DNA of 64,000 nucleotides, taken from positions 1 to 64,000 of the forward strand of contig JAFZZT010000020.1 of the NCBI GenBank assembly GCA_017615595.1, given 5' to 3'. The notes beneath the pieces are model-generated. The model saw only the letters and a list, made by a program, of their open reading frames with translations. It made no database searches and was not told the origin of the DNA. The stretch is from Bacteroidales bacterium (lineage in GTDB: Bacteria; Bacteroidota; Bacteroidia; Bacteroidales; WCHB1-69). The number at the start of each line of letters is the position of its first letter. Position 1 is the first letter of the stretch. This document shows positions 16,672-23,691 of the stretch, in pieces. The position numbers were made by a program, and so were the translations under genes.

Positions 16672-18900
16672 TTAGTTCTTCTCGGGGCGGACATGCTCTC
16701 GCTCCCACTCAGCCCTTACCATCCGAAGCTCCCAATATTCATAATCATCACCCATGTCTTGGCGTACCTCCGTCAGGGAAACATCGGGGTTCTTGTCGAA
16801 ATATTTCTTGATACGGCGGCATTTGCGGGTGCTCATAAAGCTATCGGCCGGATAGAATCCCTTACTCACGAAGCGCGTCAGGTGACCATAGATGGTGGAC
16901 AAGGTCAGATCCCGTTCAGTGGCAATTTCTTCCGGCGACATGCCGTCTTCCAACATATCGTATGTAATCTGATAGGTGCTCTTCTTAGGTTTCGAGCGTT
17001 TGGACTTTGACTTGGCTTTGGAGGGTGATCCCGGTTTCCCTTCCTTCTCCAGCATTCTGTCCACCTTGATCTGATAATACTCCTGCAAGGGCATCCCCTT
17101 CTCAAAGCCTTCCAAACAGCCGATCTTGACAGAGACGCACTCCTCCAGCTGGGCCAGGCACTCATCCAACGCCTCGTTCACGGAGTCCACATCCGTGGTA
17201 AGCATCAGTTTGGTGACCGTATTGTAGTGTTTGGAAAGATGATCCCGGAAATAGGCGGCAGCCTTCTGCATCCGCTCCTGCAGCGGCGGGTTTTGGTCAT
17301 AGAGTGCTTGCGCGTGCAGCTGGTGCAACTGGGGAGCAAACTTGGCAGCCACCTCGATCAGCTCATGGCGTATCGACTCATGGATTTCTGACAGCTGTTG
17401 GAGTGTACCTCCTTCCAACAATATGATATTGTCTTGCACAATCTGAATGATCCGCCCGATGATTCTTTGTATCTCCTTGAAATCGACCGCCTCCATCAAG
17501 GTGTTCAGTTCAAAAGCCTGATGCAGGGCATCCACCTTCTCCTGCGTGGGTTCTCTTTCGGGCATCTTGTTCACGAACGCATCCACCATATAGTCGTTGA
17601 CCAGCGCATCGGGGGAGATGCGGGTCTTGAGGACCAGTCCTTGCAATGAGGTACAGCGGCTGAGGGCCACATAGACCTGTCCGTGGGCGAAGGCCTGATG
17701 GGCATCCACAATGAGCTTGTCGAATGTCAGTCCCTGGCTTTTATGGATGGTTACCGCCCATGCCAGCCGCAGCGGGATCTGCACGAAGCGCCCGATCTCT
17801 TTCTCTTCAATCTCATGGTTCTCCCCATTCAACGAATACTCAAAATTCTGCCAAGTCACCACAGGCACTTGGATACGTTGCCGTCCGCAGGTCACCTCCA
17901 CAGTCTTTTTCTTCTCGTCATAATCGGTAATCATGCCGATCTTTCCGTTATAATAGGCTTTCTCGGGATTGGGATCATTCTTGACAAACATGACCTGTGC
18001 CCCTATTTTGAGTTCCAGTTCCTCTTTGGTCGGATAGGTGGAAGGCGGGAAGACGCCGGACACCTCCGCCTTGCACAGGAAGGGCTTCTTCTTGATGGCG
18101 GCGAGATGGCTGGCATTGATCTCATCGGCCTGGACGTTGTGGGTGGTGAGGGTGATGTAGCCGTCCGTTTCCTTGAAATCCGGATCGTAGCGGGCGTTGA
18201 GTTTGTGCAGACAATCGGCATCCATCTTGTTGTCGCGCACCTTGTTGAGAAGACAGATAAAGTCCTCGTCATGCTGGCGGTAGATGTGGTCGAGTTCCAC
18301 GCAGAGGTATTCGGCACGTTGGAGCACATGGCTGCCGAAGAAATAGGCAGTCCGGTAGTAGGGGGCAAGCACCTCCCACTCTTCGGGCTTGGCCACGGGG
18401 GCCAGCTGATGCACATCACCGATCATGAGGAGTTGCACGCCACCAAAAGGTTTGCTGTTGCGGCGAGCACGGCGTAGCACAGTATCCACCGCGTCCAGCA
18501 CATCGGCCCGCACCATGCTGACCTCGTCGATGACCAGAAGGTCGAGGGTGCGCATGAGTTGCAGCTTTTCGCGCCGCAGCTTCTGAAACTGGGCGCTGAC
18601 GGTGCGGGCGGAGGCGCTCATCAGTTGCGCATCCTCCGGCAACTGCGGCCCAAATGGCAGCTGGAAGAAAGAATGGATGGTCTGCCCGCCCGCATTGATG
18701 GCGGCCACGCCAGTCGGAGCAACCACCACCATCCGCTTGTGCGTCTTAGTGGGCAAACTCTTCAAAAAGGTGGTCTTGCCCGTGCCGGCACGACCCGTCA
18801 GGAAGATATGGGCCTGCGTGTGCAAGACCAAATCTTCCACAAAGCGAAGTTTCTGATTCACAAAAGTAGTCTGAGTGTCTGTAGTAAAACGAGTTGTCAT
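16672..18900 (-). CDS. PIF1-like superfamily 1 helicase with C-terminal helix-turn-helix
   Basis: 742 residues. The N-terminal half is a PIF1/RecD2-like helicase core: Walker A GRAGTGKTTFLKSL, Walker B LLVIDEVSMVRAD, GDVHQLAPV, and the C-terminal RecA-fold motif AVTIHKSQGLTFDKLIVD with YVALSRCTSLQGL. The C-terminal third is helical. It has a basic Lys/Ser-rich linker (PSKAKSKSKRSKPKK) and a helix-turn-helix like the RecQ C-terminal HTH (MSPEEIATERDLTLSTIYGH). Likely substrates are DNA forks, R-loops or G-quadruplexes, as for PIF1. I chose the ATG at 18900; the longer frame begins with a TTG at 18924 too close to the -7 element at 18929-18936. Confidence 0.9.
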   Translation of the reverse strand: MTTRFTTDTQTTFVNQKLRFVEDLVLHTQAHIFLTGRAGTGKTTFLKSLPTKTHKRMVVVAPTGVAAINAGGQTIHSFFQLPFGPQLPEDAQLMSASARTVSAQFQKLRREKLQLMRTLDLLVIDEVSMVRADVLDAVDTVLRRARRNSKPFGGVQLLMIGDVHQLAPVAKPEEWEVLAPYYRTAYFFGSHVLQRAEYLCVELDHIYRQHDEDFICLLNKVRDNKMDADCLHKLNARYDPDFKETDGYITLTTHNVQADEINASHLAAIKKKPFLCKAEVSGVFPPSTYPTKEELELKIGAQVMFVKNDPNPEKAYYNGKIGMITDYDEKKKTVEVTCGRQRIQVPVVTWQNFEYSLNGENHEIEEKEIGRFVQIPLRLAWAVTIHKSQGLTFDKLIVDAHQAFAHGQVYVALSRCTSLQGLVLKTRISPDALVNDYMVDAFVNKMPEREPTQEKVDALHQAFELNTLMEAVDFKEIQRIIGRIIQIVQDNIILLEGGTLQQLSEIHESIRHELIEVAAKFAPQLHQLHAQALYDQNPPLQERMQKAAAYFRDHLSKHYNTVTKLMLTTDVDSVNEALDECLAQLEECVSVKIGCLEGFEKGMPLQEYYQIKVDRMLEKEGKPGSPSKAKSKSKRSKPKKSTYQITYDMLEDGMSPEEIATERDLTLSTIYGHLTRFVSKGFYPADSFMSTRKCRRIKKYFDKNPDVSLTEVRQDMGDDYEYWELRMVRAEWEREHVRPEKN

Positions 18901-18928
18901 CGTGATAAAAATTTTAAAAACCAAGTTG

Positions 18929-18936
18929 CAAAGATA
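18929..18936 (-). promoter_or_regulatory. -7 promoter element (TATCTTTG) of the helicase gene
   Basis: The reverse complement reads TATCTTTG, an exact TAnnTTTG match 28 bp upstream of the chosen ATG. Confidence 0.65.
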
Positions 18937-19064
18937 CAGTAAAAAAATGAAACATGCATCCTGTTAAGTAAATAATCTGGTTCCTTTACTTCTATCCTCA
19001 ATTATTATTACCTCTATGGTAGGATTCATCATTATTGGGTATTCAGGCATCCATGCCGATATGG

Positions 19065-19072
19065 TAGTTTTG
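19065..19072 (+). promoter_or_regulatory. -7 promoter element (TAGTTTTG) of the decayed porin/oxidoreductase gene
   Basis: Exact TAnnTTTG match 20 bp before the ATG at 19093. The promoter appears intact although the gene is not. Confidence 0.55.
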
Positions 19073-19092
19073 CATGTTTAAATTTATATTCT

Positions 19093-19611
19093 ATGAAGAA
19101 GCTGTTACCACCTCTATTATTGTTTTCTATATTATTACTCGCACCAAACCTGAATGCGCAGACGGTTACATCATCCACAGACTCTGTGGTGGTCGTCAAA
19201 GACAGCACCCAAAAACGTAGCCGTTTTACCATTGGCGGTTACGGAGAGGCTGTTTACAAATACAACTTCTTTAGTGACAATATGTTTCGATATACCCATG
19301 CTGCCAACTACGCTGAGACGAGAGGGCACGGGCGGGTGGACATCCCTCATGCGGTCTTTTTGTTCGGTTATGATTTCGGTCGCGGCTGGACCTTCAACAC
19401 GGAGATCGAGTTCGAGCATGGTGGCACCGAGTCTGCCGTGGAAGTGGAGACTGAGGAGACTGGCGAGCACGACTGCCGTGCACGCACCGTCATCGAGGCT
19501 ATCATGTGGCATGGCAGCGCCCAAAGCGATGCACGCAAATCCGTGGAGTAATTCCGTAACCTCAGCAAATCCGACAGAGATGCTATCGTGAAATTCATCG
19601 ATGCAATATAG
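19093..19611 (+). pseudogene. Deletion fusion: porin N-terminus joined to di-heme oxidoreductase (DUF1111) C-terminus, with in-frame nonsense codon
   Basis: The first roughly 118 codons encode a signal peptide (ending LNAQ) and the start of an outer-membrane porin-like barrel (FTIGGYGEAVYKYNF, GRVDIPHAVFLFGYDFGRGW, FNTEIEFEHGGTESAVEVE). Without a frame change the text then becomes the C-terminal tail of a DUF1111 di-heme thiol-oxidoreductase-like protein (RARTVIEAIMWHGSAQSDAR, then FRNLSKSDRDAIVKFID). The join is near TGE|HDCRART at about 19470. A TAA at 19549-19551 sits where the family normally has lysine (RKSVE*FRNLS); the frame continues to a second stop at 19609-19611. A full porin (about 350-400 residues) and the heme domains are missing, so this is read as an internal deletion between neighbouring genes followed by decay. 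Confidence 0.8.
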
Positions 19612-19660
19612 TCCTGTCTCTGTTATGGGCTTATCAAGCTATTCCATTCATCATTTTTAC

Positions 19661-19668
19661 TATTTTTG
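19661..19668 (+). promoter_or_regulatory. -7 promoter element (TATTTTTG) of the resB-ccsA gene
   Basis: Exact TAnnTTTG match 27 bp before the ATG at 19696. It excludes the upstream in-frame start at 19666. Confidence 0.65.
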
Positions 19669-19695
19669 CCTTTTATATCGCATAAAACAATCCAC

Positions 19696-21780
19696 ATGAA
19701 AATCATCCGTCACCTCCTCTCGGTCTTGATGACCGCCTTGATAACGGTCATGGCCACCGGCACCGTCCTGGAAAAGTACCACGGCTCCGACTATGCCCTG
19801 AGCCATGTCTATGGTTCCTGGTGGTTCGTCGCCCTGTGGGGCTTGGCCGCCCTCGCCATGATAATCATGCTGTTTCATCGAAAATTTTGGAAAAGGCCTG
19901 TGGCCTTTGGACTGCATACCGCCATCCTGCTGATTCTCCTCGGCGCCCTGCTGACCATGCTCACCGGCCAACACGGCGAGATGACGCTGCGGCCAGGCGT
20001 GCCCAACAGTCAGTTCACCATCGAGAAACAGGGCGAGAAAAGCACGGCCAGGCTGCCCTTCCAGCTGACACTCGACCACTTCGAGGTGGTGACCTACCCA
20101 GGCACCCGCTCGCCGATGGACTTTGTAAGCTACCTCCAGATCACGGACAGAGGCAACCTGACAGATGCCAAGATCTCCATGAACCACATCCTGAAGTTCC
20201 GCCACTACCGTTTCTACCAGAGCGACTACGACGAGGAGGGCAACTCGGTGCTTGCGGTGGCCCACGACCCCTGGGGTGTCAGCATGACCTATGCGGGATA
20301 CATCCTGCTGTTCATTGCCCTAGTGGGGCTCTTTTTCCAGCGCGAAGGACCGTTTCGGGCACTGCTCCGACAGACAGCGGGCAAAGCCGTCATGTTGCTC
20401 GTCCTCCTCACCCTCGGCGGTGCCTTGTCCACGCAGGCCGCCAGCAAGCCGCGCACGCTGTCCAGAGAGAGCGCCGACAAGATGGGACAGCTGTACGTCA
20501 TGTACAAAGGACGTGTGTGTCCCATGCAGACACTGGCCAAGGACTTCACCACCAAGCTCTACGGGAAAGCCCATTATCGTGGCCATTCCCCGGAACAAGT
20601 GCTCGGCGGATGGCTGTTCTACACCGGCGAATGGAGCTCCACCTTGACCGATGACACCAAAAAGAAAGATGAAAAGCTGCAACTCATCCAGATACTGCAA
20701 GACGGACAGCTGTTGAAGATGTTCCCGCACGCCGACTCGCTCGGCAATATCACCTGGTACTCGCAAAATGACCAGCTGCCGTTGGAGATTCCGGATGACG
20801 AGTACCTCTTCATCCGCAAACAAACGAGCCTCTGCCAAGAGTATGTGGTAAGGGGCGACTTCCAGGCCCTGGAAGAGGTGCTCGAAAAGACTAAGATCTA
20901 TCAGGAGAAGTATGCCCTCGGACATGTGCAACCCGTGGCGCAGTATCGGGCCGAACGGATCTACAACCGGCTGTCGGCGGGGCGCTGGCTGGCGCTCACC
21001 AACATCACCCTGGGCTTATTGTGTTTCGCAATCGCCTTGGTCTGTGTCGGGAAAGGACGGCCGCTCTACAAGCCCCTGCGCTGGGCAGCCACCGTGTGGA
21101 TAGCCTTGTTGTGCGCCTTCCTGGCATTGCTATTCATCCTCCGTTGGATCGCGGGCGGCCACGTGCCGATGGCCGGCAGTTTCGACTCCATGAACCTGCT
21201 CGCCTTGAGTGTCTGCATCCTCGCTTTATGCTTGAGCAAAAAATACGAGATGGCGCTGCCCGCCGGACTGCTGATAACCGGCTTTGTCCTGCTGGTGCAG
21301 ATGATCGGGGGCTCCAACCCTCCCATCACCAACCTGATGCCCGTGCTCCTGTCGCCGCTGCTGAGTCTGCATGTCACCGTGATTATGATCGCCTACGCCC
21401 TGCTGTTCTTCATCATGCTCAATGGCATCGGCGCCGTGGTGGTTCGCATCACCCAACCCGACAATGGCGCCTATATGGAACGTCTGCAAAACATCAGCAT
21501 GATTCTCTTGTATCCCGCCGTGGCCTTGTTGGCAGCCGGCATCTTCATCGGCGCCGCGTGGGCCAACATCACCTGGGGCAACTACTGGTCTTGGGATCCC
21601 AAAGAGGTGTGGGCGCTCATCACCCTTCTGATCTACGCCTTCCCGCTGCACCAGTCGGTATGGCCTTCCTTCCGCAAGCCCCTGTTCTTCCACATCTACA
21701 GCATCCTGGCATTCCTAAGTGTGGTCATCACCTACTTCGGCGTCAACATGCTGCTGGGAGGCCTGCACAGCTATGCGTAG
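19696..21780 (+). CDS. Fused ResB-CcsA cytochrome c maturation protein (System II)
   Basis: 694-residue polytopic membrane protein. The N-terminal half is ResB-like: three early membrane helices (from MKIIRHLLSVLMTALITVMA), a periplasmic domain with LRPGVPNSQF and MNHILKFRHYRFYQSDYDEE, then another helix. A large soluble stretch follows (about 270-440). The C-terminal half is CcsA/CcmC-like with the haem-handling WWD motif TWGNYWSWDPKEVWALITLL and flanking helices. System II proteins carry haem across the membrane and attach it to CxxCH apocytochromes. No apocytochrome gene is adjacent; the di-heme oxidoreductase remnant just upstream would once have been a client type. Transcribed alone from 19661. 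Confidence 0.92.
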   Translation: MKIIRHLLSVLMTALITVMATGTVLEKYHGSDYALSHVYGSWWFVALWGLAALAMIIMLFHRKFWKRPVAFGLHTAILLILLGALLTMLTGQHGEMTLRPGVPNSQFTIEKQGEKSTARLPFQLTLDHFEVVTYPGTRSPMDFVSYLQITDRGNLTDAKISMNHILKFRHYRFYQSDYDEEGNSVLAVAHDPWGVSMTYAGYILLFIALVGLFFQREGPFRALLRQTAGKAVMLLVLLTLGGALSTQAASKPRTLSRESADKMGQLYVMYKGRVCPMQTLAKDFTTKLYGKAHYRGHSPEQVLGGWLFYTGEWSSTLTDDTKKKDEKLQLIQILQDGQLLKMFPHADSLGNITWYSQNDQLPLEIPDDEYLFIRKQTSLCQEYVVRGDFQALEEVLEKTKIYQEKYALGHVQPVAQYRAERIYNRLSAGRWLALTNITLGLLCFAIALVCVGKGRPLYKPLRWAATVWIALLCAFLALLFILRWIAGGHVPMAGSFDSMNLLALSVCILALCLSKKYEMALPAGLLITGFVLLVQMIGGSNPPITNLMPVLLSPLLSLHVTVIMIAYALLFFIMLNGIGAVVVRITQPDNGAYMERLQNISMILLYPAVALLAAGIFIGAAWANITWGNYWSWDPKEVWALITLLIYAFPLHQSVWPSFRKPLFFHIYSILAFLSVVITYFGVNMLLGGLHSYA

Positions 21781-21841
21781 AGCCCCTTCAAATCAGTTCG
21801 TGTTAGCAGTAGGCGGATATGACAATGTAAATGTTTTTTTC

Positions 21842-21849
21842 TATCTTTG
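21842..21849 (+). promoter_or_regulatory. -7 promoter element (TATCTTTG) of the truncated paralog
   Basis: Exact TAnnTTTG match 25 bp before the ATG at 21875. The duplicated copy downstream has a T13 run (22776-22788) where this element stands. Confidence 0.6.
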
Positions 21850-21874
21850 CCTCGAGAATATAAAACACCGTAAA

Positions 21875-22741
21875 ATGATGAAAAATAGATATTTGATTTT
21901 AGTATCTATATGGCTGTTATGCCTCCATACAGGCTGGTCCCAGGAGATAGACCAACATCTGGACATGAACAACATGTCGTTTTTTAAGGAGGCGACATTG
22001 GTGGTGGAGGGACATTTTTTGAAAAACATACACACCTATACGGTGAAGGACATCCAAGGGAAAGATCATTATTATGGTATCTGGAAGGTCATAGCCAACA
22101 ATGTTTTCAAGGGGGATGCCAAGGCTGGGGATACCGTCTATGTGGTTAGGGAAGGTACTTCAATGAAAAATGCTATATATTCGAGATTTGATGTCTTTTA
22201 TGATTATGATGAAAATTCAGGAACGTATGAATGTAATTATTCACAAGTTTCTTATTATGATATCCCAATAGTTCGTTCAAGGAATATCTACGTTGATGAA
22301 GTGAATCATGAATATAAACAGAATTGTGTGTTGTTTTTCAAGGAATCTTCATTCCCAAAGACGAAGGAAGAACCATTTATTTCATTGCCCCTGTACCAGT
22401 ATCTGTATCCGTGGGTGTATTACGATGAAGGAACAAAACTGTATGTTTCAGGAGGCAAGTTCGCAGGGTTAAATGACACACTTTTCAATTCAAGAAATGA
22501 TTTGTACAGGTTTATGTTAGAAGCGGGCGGATATGACACAACGGTAGTGAAGATGTCGGAGCCGAAAGTTTCAAGAGACAATACACCGCGAAGCCGATAT
22601 CCGATGATAGAAGTGGGACCTCCCAACAGGGAACCGGACAACACGTCCAAGGCATCATGCTATCCAGACAAGCCCCTCCCTCCGGAAGTAGAACAACGGT
22701 GGGGAGGTCAAAAAAACAGGTCCAGTCAAGAACAACGCTAA
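21875..22741 (+). CDS. Truncated paralog of the N-terminal part of the adjacent metalloprotease
   Basis: 288 residues: signal peptide ending HTGWSQ, then a domain with SFFKEATLVVEGHFLKN, YTVKDIQGKDHYYGIWKV and VFKGDAKAGDTVYVVREG. This is the N-terminal module common in T9SS metalloproteases of Bacteroidota (a secretory module with no catalytic motif). It ends PPEVEQRWGG and a short tail to TAA at 22739. Just past the stop, in the +1 frame, the DNA still encodes NNANIFLSLG, matching DNANLYLSFG of copy 2, so the rest of the parent gene was lost at the duplication breakpoint. Start ATG ATG at 21875/21878. It may still be secreted, but it has no sorting domain; function doubtful. Confidence 0.7.
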   Translation: MMKNRYLILVSIWLLCLHTGWSQEIDQHLDMNNMSFFKEATLVVEGHFLKNIHTYTVKDIQGKDHYYGIWKVIANNVFKGDAKAGDTVYVVREGTSMKNAIYSRFDVFYDYDENSGTYECNYSQVSYYDIPIVRSRNIYVDEVNHEYKQNCVLFFKESSFPKTKEEPFISLPLYQYLYPWVYYDEGTKLYVSGGKFAGLNDTLFNSRNDLYRFMLEAGGYDTTVVKMSEPKVSRDNTPRSRYPMIEVGPPNREPDNTSKASCYPDKPLPPEVEQRWGGQKNRSSQEQR

Positions 22742-22817
22742 TATATTTCTTTCACTTGGCATCATGACAATTAAATTTTTTTTTTTTTGCTGTTAGAACA
22801 TAAAACAACATGAAACG

Positions 22818-23612
22818 ATGAAAAATAGATGTTTGACTTTAGTGTCCCTATTGCTAGTATGCCTCCACACAGGCTGGTCCCAGAAGATAGACTTTCATTT
22901 GGATATGAACAACATGTCGTTTTTCAAAGAGGCGACATTGGTGGTGGAGGGCAGGTTCTTGAAACCCGTTTATGCCTACACCGTGAAGGACATCCAAGGG
23001 AATGACCACTATTATGGCATTTGTCCAGTGGTTGCATACCGAGTGTTCAAAGGTAAAGCCAAAGCCGGTGATACGGTATATGTGACAAGAGAAGGGAGAT
23101 GCCTTGAAGATATAAACACTTGTATCCTTGATTATTATCCATTCACAAAAGTTTATAGGGTAGATCCACATACAGGGGATTCAGTAGAATTGGATTTTGA
23201 TGTTCAGTTCGATTATCCAGAAATAGCTTTTTCTAAGCATATTGAAGTTCTTAGTCAATTTGTGAATGATTGTGTGTTTTTTTTCAAAGAATCCACCTTT
23301 CCCAAGACTAAGGAGAAGCCATACGCTTCCATGCCTCAGTATCAATATTTGTACCCTTATGTTTTTTACGATGAGGGTACAAAACTATATGTCTCTGGTG
23401 ATAAGTTCTTAGGGTTAAATGACACGCTTTTCAATTCAAGAAACGATTTGTATCGATTCATGTTGGAAGCGGGTAGGTACGACACGACAGTGGTAAGGGT
23501 TGTGGAGCCAAAAACCCAAGACAAAAACAGGGATTACATCAACAGATCCCTCCCTCCGGAAGTAGAACAACGGTGGGGAAGTCAAAAAAAAAATACGTCA
23601 GACCAAAGATAA
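22818..23612 (+). CDS. N-terminal part of a frame-split T9SS metalloprotease
   Basis: 264 residues with a signal peptide (MKNRCLTLVSLLLVCLHTGWSQ) and the same N-terminal module as the truncated paralog (FFKEATLVVEGRFLKP, YTVKDIQGNDHYYG, VFKGKAKAGDTVYVTREG, YYDEGTKLYVSG-type strands, LFNSRNDLYRFMLEAG). The frame ends at TAA 23610-23612, shortly after an A10 run (23584-23593). Loss of one A would join it directly to the downstream frame: the reading would become ...GSQKKIRQTKDNANLYLSFG.... The two parts therefore represent one gene whose product needs slippage, or one that has been inactivated. An upstream mini-ORF ATG AAA CGA TGA (22810-22821) overlaps the start codon. Confidence 0.8.
   Translation: MKNRCLTLVSLLLVCLHTGWSQKIDFHLDMNNMSFFKEATLVVEGRFLKPVYAYTVKDIQGNDHYYGICPVVAYRVFKGKAKAGDTVYVTREGRCLEDINTCILDYYPFTKVYRVDPHTGDSVELDFDVQFDYPEIAFSKHIEVLSQFVNDCVFFFKESTFPKTKEKPYASMPQYQYLYPYVFYDEGTKLYVSGDKFLGLNDTLFNSRNDLYRFMLEAGRYDTTVVRVVEPKTQDKNRDYINRSLPPEVEQRWGSQKKNTSDQR
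23584..23593 (+). promoter_or_regulatory. A10 homopolymer at the frame junction of the metalloprotease
   Basis: Ten consecutive A (after c, before tacg). A run this long is prone to RNA-polymerase slippage and to replication-slippage phase variation. One base fewer, or two more, restores a continuous frame from 22818 to 26121. Confidence 0.6.
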
Positions 23613-23691
23613 CGCAAACCTCTATCTCTCGTTTGGAGAACCTCAAATCCAATATACCCCAAACACAAACAACGCTTGTGTAGAGATAGAT

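Larger units (their letters stand above)
21819..23637 (+). repeat. Tandem duplication of promoter plus 5' part of a T9SS metalloprotease gene
   Basis: Copy 1 (about 21819-22760) and copy 2 (about 22764-23637), offset about 945 bp, align from the promoter region (atgacaat, then T-rich, then ataaaaca) through the whole N-terminal coding region to aacgc[t/a]aa...tca[c/t]ttgg. Copy 1 stops there; copy 2 continues into the metalloprotease. Drift (indels in the middle, two homopolymers) shows that the duplication is not recent. Confidence 0.8.

Noticed and set aside
19666..19695. Upstream in-frame start for ResB-CcsA
   Set aside because: The ATG lies inside the -7 promoter element. The same argument excludes 7146 for the hemerythrin gene; 40038 lies upstream of the toxin promoter.
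21791..21833. Possible remnant of a third copy of the metalloprotease N-terminal module (FVLAVGGYDN versus FMLEAGGYDT)
   Set aside because: Only about ten codons match, too short to separate from chance; noted for anyone aligning the region.
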